The position numbers were made by a program, and so were the translations under genes. From Candidatus Saccharibacteria bacterium (lineage in GTDB: Bacteria; Patescibacteriota; Saccharimonadia; Saccharimonadales; Saccharimonadaceae): 64,000 nucleotides of DNA. The notes beneath the pieces are model-generated. The model saw only the letters and a list, made by a program, of their open reading frames with translations. It made no database searches and was not told the DNA's origin. Within the stretch, counting starts at the first letter, position 1, and every line of letters begins with the position of its first letter. The stretch is taken from positions 930,001 to 994,000 of the forward strand of contig JAEUQU010000002.1 in assembly GCA_016789455.1 (NCBI GenBank), given 5' to 3'. Below are positions 30,428 to 37,971 of the stretch, piece by piece.

Positions 30428-30923
30428 AGGTGTTGTCTTGTATTCCTTTAGTATGCTCGTTGACGATTTTCAGCAGGTCATCGTAAATCTTTTCCGGGTC
30501 GTGCAGACGGTCAAGAATCAGGTCGCCAACGTAGGTCTGCACGGTTATTGTACCAAACTTGAAGATGGTCGCCGAAAAACCAGGCACGTTGACGATCATA
30601 TTCTGGATCTTGGTCAGGGCGACATCGATGACGCTGCGGTTATAAAAACCCCGCTGCGAAATCATCCGGATACGCTGGTCGGTAATGATGAAGACGCTGA
30701 AATACCAGCCCATCCAGAAGTAGAAGAAGCCCAGCAGGCCGAGACCGAAGCCACCGAGCGAGATCCACAGGAAGTTGATATTCTCGGGCCAGATGAGCGT
30801 CGGCAGCGAGCCCAACAGGAACGGTACCAACAGCACATAGAACCCCTTGCGCATAGCGATGGGATGGCGGCGGAATACCATCAATACGTTCTCGTCGTCG
30901 TGTTGGCCGTGGAATTGTGACAT
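30402..30923 (-). CDS. PH-domain (YdbS/bPH2-like) membrane protein
   Basis: 173 residues. Two transmembrane segments (FYVLLVPFLLGSLPTLIW, WISLGGFGLGLLGFFYFWMG) followed by a bacterial PH-like domain: ITDQRIRMISQRGFYNRSV, DVALTKIQNMIVNVPGFSA, FGTITVQTYVGDLILDRLHD. The Q-R-G-x-F-x-R-x-x-x-D pattern and VxLxxIQNV fit the family. Membrane-associated, role unclear. First gene of a pair with the isomerase. Confidence 0.85.
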   Translation of the reverse strand: MSQFHGQHDDENVLMVFRRHPIAMRKGFYVLLVPFLLGSLPTLIWPENINFLWISLGGFGLGLLGFFYFWMGWYFSVFIITDQRIRMISQRGFYNRSVIDVALTKIQNMIVNVPGFSATIFKFGTITVQTYVGDLILDRLHDPEKIYDDLLKIVNEHTKGIQDNTYEETSQEA

Positions 30924-30930
30924 AGCAACC

Positions 30931-31713
30931 TTACGTTTTGATGAACTCTGCTTTCTGGAGATATTCCTTCAGGACAGGCTTCTGTTCGTTATATACCTTG
31001 TTGAAATCTTCGAAGCCTGGCTCGGCGAACGGCATGTTCTCTGGCAGCTGCTCTACCAGCAGCTTGTCGCCCAGGTCGCGCAGGGTGTTGTTCTTGACGT
31101 ACTCGCCGGGCTCTTCGCCACCTTTATCGACGAAGTAGACAGAAGTGAGGTTGCCGACGTACCAGCCCCGCCCGGCCACATCAGGTACGCGCTCGATGGT
31201 GTTGAGCAGGCCACTGGTAGAAAACTCGACCACGTCGACGCCCTCGATCTTGTGATGGACGTAGGTCAGGCCGCGTAGGCGGTCATCGAAGTTGATCTTG
31301 AGGTTCAGTTCAGGGATGGAAAGCAGGTTCTCTTTGGTATCGGTGCTGTTGTCGATACCACCAGGCTCCCCGCCCGCTTCCTTGAGTTGCTTGTCCTTCT
31401 CTTTGTTGCTGGCCTCCAGCTTGGCGACCTGCGCCTGCAGCGCGGCTGCGCGGGCACTGGCCTGCCCCTGCACGGCACCGTAGACACCGGCGGCAGTCAG
31501 GCCGCACAGCACCAGGACGAGCAGGCTGACGCCAGCTACTTTCAACAACGTCTTACTGCCGCCTCCGGCAGCTGGAGGCGGTGGCGGCGCGGCCGGTTCC
31601 TGGAACGGTACCGGTGGCGGCAATTGCGGTTCGGGCGGCAGCCCGGCCTGCGGGACTGGCTCCGGAGCCGGCTGATTGGCGGAGGCGTAGCGTGGTTGGT
31701 CGTCTGGATACAT
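30931..31713 (-). CDS. Pro-rich membrane protein of unknown function
   Basis: 260 residues. The N-terminal ~50 residues are Pro/Ala/Gln-rich and cytoplasmic (QPAPEPVPQAGLPPEPQLPP). One transmembrane helix (LLKVAGVSLLVLVLCGLTAA) is followed by a short coiled coil (RAAALQAQVAKLEASNKEKD) and a globular outside domain (LNLKINFDDRLRGLTYVHHK, IERVPDVAGRGWYVGNL). Related architecture appears in the proteins at 61006 and 62154: membrane anchor, acidic linker, outside domain. Function unknown. Confidence 0.7.
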   Translation of the reverse strand: MYPDDQPRYASANQPAPEPVPQAGLPPEPQLPPPVPFQEPAAPPPPPAAGGGSKTLLKVAGVSLLVLVLCGLTAAGVYGAVQGQASARAAALQAQVAKLEASNKEKDKQLKEAGGEPGGIDNSTDTKENLLSIPELNLKINFDDRLRGLTYVHHKIEGVDVVEFSTSGLLNTIERVPDVAGRGWYVGNLTSVYFVDKGGEEPGEYVKNNTLRDLGDKLLVEQLPENMPFAEPGFEDFNKVYNEQKPVLKEYLQKAEFIKT

Positions 31714-31736
31714 GATAAAAGCTTATGCTTAGTATA

Positions 31737-32282
31737 CTACACCTGGGCGATAAAGCCCTTCCAGTAGACGCGCCAGGTCTCGCAGGCTTCGGCGCCGCGC
31801 AGCTTTTCCTGGGTGACCGTAAGAATGGCCTTGCCTCTACCGCCCGGCTTGTCCTGGGTGTTGACGACGGTCTGAGTGCCATCCGCCAGGGCACAGCGCC
31901 AGTGGCGCCACTTTTCCGTGGCGGTCCGGCGTGGCTCCCGGGCGATGAGAATACCATTGAACTCGGCCATGGCGCCGGCGATGGCCGCCCAGCGCTCCAT
32001 GACCTCGTCCATCGAACCCTCGACGGTCCGCGAGACCGATACGGCAAAATCACCGGTCGACTGCTGTCCCGGCTGCCGCCGTCCCACGTACTGCTCGTAC
32101 GCCACGGTCACGGCCTGCGCCCACCAGCCGTCCGCCAGCCCCTGGGCGGTGATGGCCCGGGCGATATCCTTATGTGTCAGCTGCTGAGCCTCGATATGTT
32201 CCATGAAAGCCAGCCACTCGGGCCAGCTCTTTCCTGTCGCCTTTTCGATGGCGGGGATGTTCGCTGCTTTCGGTTGTGTCAT
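31737..32282 (-). CDS. DUF4287 plus SRPBCC-like protein
   Basis: 181 residues. The N-terminal ~55 residues fit DUF4287 (KSWPEWLAFMEHIEAQQLTH, GLADGWWAQAVTVAYEQYVG). The rest has features of an AHSA1/START-like domain (FAVSVSRTVEGSMDEVMERW, WRHWRCALADGTQTVVN, EKLRGAEACETWRVYWKGFI). The fusion is known in other bacteria. Ligand unknown. ATG preceded by AAGGAC. Confidence 0.8.
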   Translation of the reverse strand: MTQPKAANIPAIEKATGKSWPEWLAFMEHIEAQQLTHKDIARAITAQGLADGWWAQAVTVAYEQYVGRRQPGQQSTGDFAVSVSRTVEGSMDEVMERWAAIAGAMAEFNGILIAREPRRTATEKWRHWRCALADGTQTVVNTQDKPGGRGKAILTVTQEKLRGAEACETWRVYWKGFIAQV

Positions 32283-32294
32283 GTCCTTATAGTA

Positions 32295-33122
32295 TCAGAC
32301 GAGGAAGCGGGCGATCATCGTCTCGCTCTCTTCCCAGAGTTTCTGGGCCAGCAGCGGATCGTAAGCCTGCTTGTTGGCGCGGGCGATGTGGCGCTTCTCG
32401 TAGTACTCGCCCGGCTTCCAGTCCTGGCCGGGCGTGCCCTTGGCCAGCCACAGCAGCGTCTCGGCGCCCTTCTGCGGCGTCATGAGGAAGCGCTTGAGAG
32501 GCGTCTGCCAGACCAGCCGCAGGTAGCTGGTGGAGTTGGCCGAGAAATTAGTGGCGACATTACCGGGATGGAAGGCCACGGCCGAGACGCCCTGGTCGCC
32601 AAAGCGGCGGTGCAGTTCGCGGGTAAAGAGGATGTTGGCCAGCTTGGTATTGCCGTAGGCGCGCTGCGGGTTGTAATCGATGTGCATGTCCAGATCGTTG
32701 ATATCGAAACGGGCGTAGATGCGGTTGGCGACGCTGCTGGTGTTGATGATGCTGGCCTTGTCGGCAATCAGCCGCGGCAGCAGCAGCCTGGTCAGCAGGA
32801 ACGGCGAGAGGTGGTTGATCTGGAAGGTCTGCTCATGGCCGTCAACCGTCTCCTGGCGTTCGCTCATGATGGCGCCGGCATTATTGATAAGGATGTCGAT
32901 ATGCGGAAAATCGGCCAGCAGCTTCTGACCCAGAGCCTTGACCTGGCTCAGGCTGGCAAAATCGGCCACGTAGTACGGCGCACCGATTTCCAGGGCGAAT
33001 TCCGCGGTCTTCTCCTGGTCGCGGCCAACTACAACCACGCGGTTCCCTAAGGACCGCAGAACCCTGGCCGCTTCCGCCCCAATACCATCGCTGGCGCCGG
33101 TAATGACAATGACTTTATTCAT
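32295..33122 (-). CDS. Short-chain dehydrogenase/reductase
   Basis: 275 residues, one Rossmann SDR domain: NAD(P)-binding TGASDGIGAEAA, VVVVGRD, ILINNAG, catalytic Ser in SIINTSSVANRI and YGNTKLANILF (YxxxK). PG motif FHPGNVATNF. Resembles retinol-dehydrogenase-like SDRs. Substrate unknown. Lies 12 nt upstream of the tRNA-Arg gene. Confidence 0.9.
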   Translation of the reverse strand: MNKVIVITGASDGIGAEAARVLRSLGNRVVVVGRDQEKTAEFALEIGAPYYVADFASLSQVKALGQKLLADFPHIDILINNAGAIMSERQETVDGHEQTFQINHLSPFLLTRLLLPRLIADKASIINTSSVANRIYARFDINDLDMHIDYNPQRAYGNTKLANILFTRELHRRFGDQGVSAVAFHPGNVATNFSANSTSYLRLVWQTPLKRFLMTPQKGAETLLWLAKGTPGQDWKPGEYYEKRHIARANKQAYDPLLAQKLWEESETMIARFLV

Positions 33123-33134
33123 GATTCAAAATTC

Positions 33135-33211
33135 TGGTACCCCGGGCAGGAGTCGAACCTACAACCTTATCCTTAGGACGGATCTGCTCTATCCAGTTGA
33201 GCTACCGAGGC
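33135..33211 (-). tRNA. trnR: tRNA-Arg (CCT)
   Basis: Acceptor GCCTCGG / CCGGGGT (G-U pairs), D-loop TAGCTCAACTGGATAGAGC, anticodon loop GTCCTAA (CCT), T-arm GTAGGTTCGACTCCTGC, encoded CCA. Confidence 0.92.
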
Positions 33212-33353
33212 GTACAGGCGGCTTCCTTTGGTGCCGGTTTAGCCCGACGGAAACCGACGGGAGACGCAGCCGTAGCGCGCCTCCCTCCATTTTACTACCA
33301 TTGTCTGCGCTTGTGAGCAACTTTGCGGCCGGAACCGGCCGGGAGTCAGTTGC

Positions 33354-33878
33354 CTACTTGGCTTCAGGCGTGCGGCCGCGGATAATGGCCTCGGCAGCAG
33401 TGGTGTACTCGTAGAGTTCGCCCTCGTCGAACCACAGCGGCACTTCCTGGGCAGCCTCTTCGGCGTCGCCGCTGGCATGCAGGATGTTTGGCAGGGTCTT
33501 GCCGCGCGGGTTGGTATAGGCGCGGGTGATGTGGGTGTAGTCGCCGCGGATGGTGCCTGGCTGGGAATCCTTGGGATCGGTCTTGCCGACCATCTTGCGG
33601 ACGTGCTCGACAGCCTCGACGCCTTCGATGACCATGGCGATGACCGGGCTTTCCGTCATCTGGCTCAGGGTGATGTGATAGATTTCCTCGCCCCAGCGGC
33701 TGATCAGCTTGCTGATGCCTTCGTAGTGCTTGTGGAAATGCTCCTCATCTGGGGCGACCATCTTCATACCGACGATCTTCAGGCCGGCCCGCTCCAGGCG
33801 GGTGATGATTTCGCCGACGAGGCCACGCTGGATGGTGTCGGGTTTGAGTACGATTAAAGTACGCTGGATTTCGCTCAA
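33354..33878 (-). CDS. ndk: Nucleoside diphosphate kinase
   Basis: 174 residues. QRTLIVLKPDTIQRGLVGEI, YEGISKLISRWGEE, VIEGVEAVEHVRKMVGKTDP, GTIRGDYTHI and active-site His in NILHASGDAEEAAQE. Catalyses phosphoryl transfer between NTPs and NDPs via a phospho-His. An insertion around the GKTDPKDSQPGTIRGDY region and the longer C-terminus (WFDEGELYEYTTAAEAII) resemble archaeal/CPR NDKs. The start is TTG with AGGAGTTAA upstream. Confidence 0.96.
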   Translation of the reverse strand: MSEIQRTLIVLKPDTIQRGLVGEIITRLERAGLKIVGMKMVAPDEEHFHKHYEGISKLISRWGEEIYHITLSQMTESPVIAMVIEGVEAVEHVRKMVGKTDPKDSQPGTIRGDYTHITRAYTNPRGKTLPNILHASGDAEEAAQEVPLWFDEGELYEYTTAAEAIIRGRTPEAK

Positions 33879-33939
33879 AAGATTAACTCCTGATTACTTA
33901 TTGCTTATTTAGGCTTATCATATCATAGGAAGCGGATTT

Positions 33940-33968
33940 TTGATTTTATTTAGATTATGTGCTATAAT
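33940..33968 (+). promoter_or_regulatory. Promoter of 34050-34532
   Basis: TTGATT (33940-33945), 17-bp spacer, TATAAT (33963-33968). Leader of about 75 nt. Confidence 0.8.
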
Positions 33969-34049
33969 AGTAGATTGGGGTAGACTCTGCCCTGTCTCAG
34001 GACTTAGACGCGCCCACCATGGGCCCGACACCTTAGGGAGCACCTAATC

Positions 34050-34532
34050 ATGTCACACACCGCCCGGGAACTGTCGCTCGACCAGCGCCTGGCCCGGCAC
34101 GGCCGTCCCCTGCGAATCCTCATCGCCAGCGAGCCCTGCGCAGAACGCGCCAAGCTCATCGATGATGAGCTCGCCAGGCCGCAGCACGTCACCATCGTGC
34201 TGGCAGAGACGGCCACGGATGCGCTGGCCAAGGCAGGCCAGGCTGAGGTCGTCATCGTCAGCGACCAGTTGCGACCGGCCATCGGTGCCCGGCCGCAGCC
34301 GACCTGGGGCGCCAACAGCCTGCTCGCCCACCTGCGGTCGCGCGGTGCGTTCTGTGTCGGCTGGCCGGCCTTCGCGGCCAAGCAGCCGCGCAGCCAGCAC
34401 TACGCCGATGTCACCGCGACCATGCGGGAGCTGTGCCACGCCATGCTGGTGGACGACCCGCGCCGTCCTGAACGGGTGGCGCTGGGCGTCCTGCTCGACG
34501 TCGTGGGCACCCCCCACCTGGTGGATGCCTGA
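34050..34532 (+). CDS. Orphan island-type protein, receiver-like fold
   Basis: 160 residues. LRILIASEPCAERAKLIDDE, VTIVLAETATDALAK, AEVVIVSDQLRPAIG form three alpha/beta units reminiscent of a degenerate CheY-like receiver, but a phosphorylatable Asp site is not convincing. The C-terminal part is helical (DVTATMRELCHAMLVDD). Own promoter and terminator, GC-rich coding sequence, as in the 4.4-13.4 kb island. Confidence 0.62.
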   Translation: MSHTARELSLDQRLARHGRPLRILIASEPCAERAKLIDDELARPQHVTIVLAETATDALAKAGQAEVVIVSDQLRPAIGARPQPTWGANSLLAHLRSRGAFCVGWPAFAAKQPRSQHYADVTATMRELCHAMLVDDPRRPERVALGVLLDVVGTPHLVDA

Positions 34533-34544
34533 GGCCACCCGCCC

Positions 34545-34600
34545 GCCGGATTCCGGAGCTGCACCCCCAAGTGCGGCTCCGGGGTCCGGCTTCAGTCTTT
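34545..34600 (+). terminator. Terminator of 34050-34532
   Basis: Two-tier hairpin with GCCGGA / TCCGGC outside and CCGGAGC / GCTCCGG inside, then TTCAGTCTTT. Confidence 0.78.
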
Positions 34601-35023
34601 AAGTTCGCTGAGTGGCATGAGATATTCCTGAAACGCCCCGATCAGTACCGTAATGTGCTTATCCATTTCTTCGCTCTTACTTTCGGCCACAAGACATGCA
34701 GCCTTATACATTTCATGAGGTGTAGCCTTAACGAATTTGCCATTCAGCACAAGAAAGACAACCGTAATGGTCACGGCCATTCTTTTATTGCCATTCTCAA
34801 AAGGATGATTCTTGATAATTAAGTAAAAGAGCATGGCTGCTTTTGCCGCCAGCCCTTCGTATAGCTCTACCCCTTCGTAAGTCTGGAAAGGCTGTTCGAT
34901 GCAACTCTCAAGCCTACCCGGATACCTAGTCTCAAAGTCCGGCAAGGGCTCATCAAACTGCATCCATTCCACTGCCAACGCATGTGCTATGTACTGCACA
35001 TCGCCAATGGACAGTCTTTTCAT
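34592..35023 (-). CDS. Fic/Doc-family toxin
   Basis: 143 residues. The catalytic motif HPFENGNKRMAVT (HxFx(D/E)xNKR, Doc-type) lies in AMLFYLIIKNHPFENGNKR. Doc-length domain; N-terminal LSIGDVQYIAHALAVEW and C-terminal KHITVLIGAFQEYL helices. Either AMPylates proteins or phosphorylates EF-Tu; the motif alone cannot say which. ATG overlaps the stop of the preceding 40-residue gene (ATGA), a typical antitoxin-toxin arrangement. Confidence 0.88.
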   Translation of the reverse strand: MKRLSIGDVQYIAHALAVEWMQFDEPLPDFETRYPGRLESCIEQPFQTYEGVELYEGLAAKAAMLFYLIIKNHPFENGNKRMAVTITVVFLVLNGKFVKATPHEMYKAACLVAESKSEEMDKHITVLIGAFQEYLMPLSELKD

Positions 35024-35142
35024 GTTTGAGCTAACATTTTGAGGGTCTTTTTGTATTTTTTAACAACAAGTTTAACGGCAGCATCAATTTCTGCTTTGCG
35101 CTGTGGCGTAGGCGGCACTGGTACGCTAGGTTGTTTGTTCAT
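35020..35142 (-). CDS. Small partner of Fic/Doc (antitoxin candidate)
   Basis: 40 residues starting MNKQPSVPVPPTPQRKAEID and ending KKTLKMLAQT. A Pro-rich N-terminus then one amphipathic basic helix. Too short to be recognised as Phd/YhfG by eye. Stop and the toxin's start overlap in ATGA. The mRNA appears leaderless: TATAAT lies 6 nt before its ATG. The antitoxin role is inferred from order and coupling. Confidence 0.65.
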   Translation of the reverse strand: MNKQPSVPVPPTPQRKAEIDAAVKLVVKKYKKTLKMLAQT

Positions 35143-35148
35143 ATTGTT

Positions 35149-35177
35149 ATTATATCACTTATTTGTTTTTTAGTAAA
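35149..35177 (-). promoter_or_regulatory. Promoter of the Fic/Doc module
   Basis: TTTACT (35172-35177), 17-bp spacer, TATAAT (35149-35154) on the minus strand. The start codon begins 6 nt after the -10. Confidence 0.75.
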
Positions 35178-35295
35178 TATTAGGCTTATGCTCAGTTTAT
35201 GGTATGTGTAAATAAAGCGTGCCTCTACTCTATGATATGCAATTTGCTTATTATTGAAAAGCTTATGTTAAGTCATAGTATAATGAGTAAATCAA

Positions 35296-36276
35296 ATGAA
35301 AATAAAGCCATCAGAGCCACTATACTTGAGCGACCTGCTAGCCGACTTCATCGAGCACGTCGAGGTTGAGCGCGGCCGGTCACAGAAGACCGCCGAGAAT
35401 TACCACCTCTACCTGCAGCGGCTGGTAGAGTTCGCCGACGACATCGACGTGCGCAGCATCGACGGCGAGCTGGTGCGCAAGTGGCGCCTGTGGCTTAACC
35501 GCTACACCAACGATGCCGGACTGGGCCTCTCTACCCTGACCCAGAGCTACCACCTGATCGCCCTGCGCAGCTTTTTGACCTACCTTTCCAAGCGTGAGAT
35601 TGAGACATTGACCCCTGAGAAGATCGAGCTGCCCAAGGTGCGGCGCAAACAGGTAAGTTTTTTGAACCATGAGGAGGTCGAGCGGCTACTGTCGGCCGTG
35701 CACACCAAGGCGAAGTCTGCCAAGGGTGACAAGCCGGCGGCGGCGCTGGCCATCGACGAGTTGATCGCCCTGCGAGACTTCGCCATCATCGAACTGCTGT
35801 ACTCCAGCGGACTGCGCGTATCTGAGCTGATCAACCTCAACCGTGACCACATCAACCTGAAGCGGCGCGAGTTCATGGTGCGCGGCAAGGGGCAGAAGGA
35901 CCGGCCGGTGTTCATTTCCCAACGTGCCGCCGATGCGGTGACGGCGTATCTGGAGAGGCGGGCGGATACGCTTGGTCCCCTGTTTATCTCGTATAGCGGG
36001 ATGGCCGCTGTCGATACTTCCGGTAATTACAAGCGGATCACGCCGCGGAGTGTGCAGCGGTTGGTGGCGCAGTATGCTAAGCTGGCGGGTATTACCAAGC
36101 ATGTGTCGCCGCATACGTTGCGCCATTCCTTTGCTACCGGGCTGCTTACTAACGGTGCTGACCTGCGTAGTGTGCAGGCGATGCTGGGGCATGCTAATAT
36201 CGCCACTACTCAGGTGTATACGCACGTGACCGATCCGCACCTGAAGGAAGTGTACGAGCGTTTTCACGAGAAGTAG
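35296..36276 (+). CDS. xer: XerC/XerD-type tyrosine recombinase
   Basis: 326 residues. N-terminal SAM-like domain (LADFIEHVEVERGRSQKTAE, LTQSYHLIALRSFLTYLSKR). Catalytic domain with Arg in SSGLRVSELINLN, Lys in VRGKGQKDRPV, HTLRHSFATGL (H-x-x-R), LGHANIATTQVY (His, Tyr nucleophile). Likely the chromosome-dimer resolvase or a Xer-type integrase. TATAAT lies 11 nt upstream, leaving a leader of about 4 nt. Directly followed by the structured stretch 36287-36648. Confidence 0.93.
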   Translation: MKIKPSEPLYLSDLLADFIEHVEVERGRSQKTAENYHLYLQRLVEFADDIDVRSIDGELVRKWRLWLNRYTNDAGLGLSTLTQSYHLIALRSFLTYLSKREIETLTPEKIELPKVRRKQVSFLNHEEVERLLSAVHTKAKSAKGDKPAAALAIDELIALRDFAIIELLYSSGLRVSELINLNRDHINLKRREFMVRGKGQKDRPVFISQRAADAVTAYLERRADTLGPLFISYSGMAAVDTSGNYKRITPRSVQRLVAQYAKLAGITKHVSPHTLRHSFATGLLTNGADLRSVQAMLGHANIATTQVYTHVTDPHLKEVYERFHEK

Positions 36277-36286
36277 GCCGGGGCGC

Positions 36287-36395
36287 GCGGGATATGCGCC
36301 TAGTATTTTCTCTGCACAGTCCTGAGCTCGCAGTATGCTTGGATAGCATACTGCTCGTGCGGAGGTGCCGAGAAAATACTAGGCGCATATCCCGC
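36287..36395. repeat. Cruciform A: 26-bp inverted repeat enclosing a conserved 53-nt core
   Basis: Outer arms 36287-36312 and 36370-36395 are perfect 26-bp complements (GCGGGATATGCG... / ...CGCATATCCCGC). The 57-nt loop holds a core at 36316-36368 with its own 10-bp hairpin GCAGTATGCT / AGCATACTGC (loop TGGAT). It starts 10 nt after the recombinase stop. Confidence 0.85.
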
Positions 36396-36534
36396 CCGAC
36401 GCCCGTGCTTTGGTGAAAGGATGCCGAACACGTCCGGTTTGGGCGTCGTGGCCATCCTCATGCATGGCGATGGTTGGCAAGCATCCGCCTGCAACAACCG
36501 GCGCATCGCTGCCGGATTTACTGCGCACGGCTTA
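36396..36534. other. Spacer between cruciforms, also strongly structured, no gene
   Basis: Hairpins CGACGCCC (36397-36404) / GGGCGTCG (36441-36448), CCGGC / GCCGG around 36498, and a GGATGC / GCATCC pair that would cross them like a pseudoknot. I do not accept the ORFs on either strand here: they are products of repeats in a non-coding region. Confidence 0.5.
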
Positions 36535-36642
36535 GCTGGCAGGGCGATTGCCTGGCTTCGACGCACCTCCGCACGAGGAGTGTGCTATCCAAGCACACTC
36601 CGAGCTCAGGACTGTACTAGAAACAGGCAACGCCCAGCCAGC
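36535..36642. repeat. Cruciform B: same core in opposite orientation, different outer arms
   Basis: Outer arms GCTGGCAGGGCGATTGCCTG (36535-36554) and CAGGCAACGCCCAGCCAGC (36624-36642) pair with few mismatches. The core at 36563-36615 is the reverse complement of core A (49/53 identical). The four differences fall in two base pairs of the inner hairpin and are compensatory (C-G to G-C, A-T to G-C). Confidence 0.82.
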
Positions 36643-36652
36643 GGAGAAGCCA

Positions 36653-36692
36653 CACATGAAAAACCGGCTGCGAGTCGCCGGTTTTTCATGTG
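36653..36692. terminator. Bidirectional terminator between structured region and pilin operon
   Basis: Perfect 16-bp stem CACATGAAAAACCGGC / GCCGGTTTTTCATGTG with loop TGCGAGTC. Serves the PilX-like gene on the minus strand and anything from the plus side. Confidence 0.85.
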
Positions 36693-36705
36693 GATTTAAC
36701 TTTGG

Positions 36706-37896
36706 TTATTTACCATAGCATTCGGGGCTGGTAGGCAGGAAGTTCGCCGGATTATCCGTGACAAAGAAGTCCTTACAAACGCTGTCACCCACTTCCATCA
36801 GGTAGCGCGGCGGCGTCGGCAGCTGCTCGGGGAAGGTCGTGCGCACCTCGACGCGGCGGAAGACATCCGCGGCCGAGCCGGTTGAGTCGATGGACGGCTG
36901 CACCTCATTGAAGTTGACGTTGGTGCCGTTGTTCATGAGTGACAGGCGGAAGTGCGTCTTGCGGTACAGCGGCGTCACGCGCAGGTAGTAGTTGTTGTTG
37001 GCGGTATCAAGCGCGCCACCGGGCAGCGTCACCGTCATCTGGCAGGCATAGTTGCCGGAGTTGGCGGCCGACTGGGCGGCATTCATACAGTTGGTGCGGA
37101 TCGGTGATGATTTGCTCATGTTGAAGCCACGCGGGTCGGCAACATTGGCCGTGACGGTAGTATTGAGCGGACCCTGTACGGGTACGCCGAAGAGCGTGAA
37201 GTTGCGCTGTTCCAGGGCGGCGTTATTGAAGTTGCCACTCTTGGGCAGGCCAAAGACCTGCAGGCGCATGTAGGCCGGTGGCTGCTGGCCATTGGCACCG
37301 CTGGTGTTGAACTGCTGGACGGTCGGGTTGAGCGGGTTGACGTTGGACGGGTTGGCAATGCCGTCGCTGTCGCTGTCAATCGAGCTGGAGTTGCGGTGCC
37401 ACTGCACCTTCACCTGGTTGTAGGCACCGGTACTGCGCAGCGGGATGATCTGACTTTCGTTGGCCGCCAGGGACGAGATGTAATCGGCGGTGTCCAGCCG
37501 GACGTTCAGACAGTTGTAGCGCAGGTTCTGCTGGTCCGTGGGCGAGACGGTGCCGCCCTCCTGGCCGCCAAGGCCGATGGAAGTGCGGACCGGTGAGCCG
37601 GCACCAAACAGGGTGTCGCAGGCTTGGCCGGTCAGTGCGGCCCGGTAGGCATCGCGCTCGGTGCCGTTTGGCAGCTGGGTGTATTTAAGGATGGCGCGCT
37701 TAGCGTCTTCGACGCCCGCCTCGGCGGCGGCCAGTGCGCGTGAGGTCAGGTCGTTATCAAGCGCCTGACGCTGCTCACGGTTCATGATACGGATAAAGCC
37801 GATGGTGATGACCGAAGCCAGCAAAGTGAAGAACACGACGCTGAACAGCGAGACGAAGCCGGCCTGACTACTCTGTGTTTTTTTGTAACTACTCAT
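36706..37896 (-). CDS. PilX-like pilus assembly protein
   Basis: 396 residues. N-terminal basic segment then transmembrane helix (GFVSLFSVVFFTLLASVITI) with GFVSL in place of the pilin-type GFTLxE. Followed by SRALAAAEAGVEDAKRAILKY, the amphipathic helix typical of PilX/PilW minor pilins. The long C-terminal domain has paired Cys and beta strands (NLRYNCLNVRLDT, YACQMTVTLPGGALDT). Probably a minor pseudopilin-type component placed at the end of the minor-pilin operon. Confidence 0.82.
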   Translation of the reverse strand: MSSYKKTQSSQAGFVSLFSVVFFTLLASVITIGFIRIMNREQRQALDNDLTSRALAAAEAGVEDAKRAILKYTQLPNGTERDAYRAALTGQACDTLFGAGSPVRTSIGLGGQEGGTVSPTDQQNLRYNCLNVRLDTADYISSLAANESQIIPLRSTGAYNQVKVQWHRNSSSIDSDSDGIANPSNVNPLNPTVQQFNTSGANGQQPPAYMRLQVFGLPKSGNFNNAALEQRNFTLFGVPVQGPLNTTVTANVADPRGFNMSKSSPIRTNCMNAAQSAANSGNYACQMTVTLPGGALDTANNNYYLRVTPLYRKTHFRLSLMNNGTNVNFNEVQPSIDSTGSAADVFRRVEVRTTFPEQLPTPPRYLMEVGDSVCKDFFVTDNPANFLPTSPECYGK

Positions 37897-37971
37897 TCCC
37901 CTCTTCCTTTGTCCCTATTCTACCCTGCTTATGCTTGAATCTCAATCTCTCACCTGTCCGGCCGCCCAACG

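Noticed and set aside
36300-36699. ORFs of 88-92 codons on both strands of the structured region after the Xer gene
   Set aside because: They run through inverted repeats whose pairing, not coding, is conserved; the peptides show no protein-like composition and have no ribosome-binding site.
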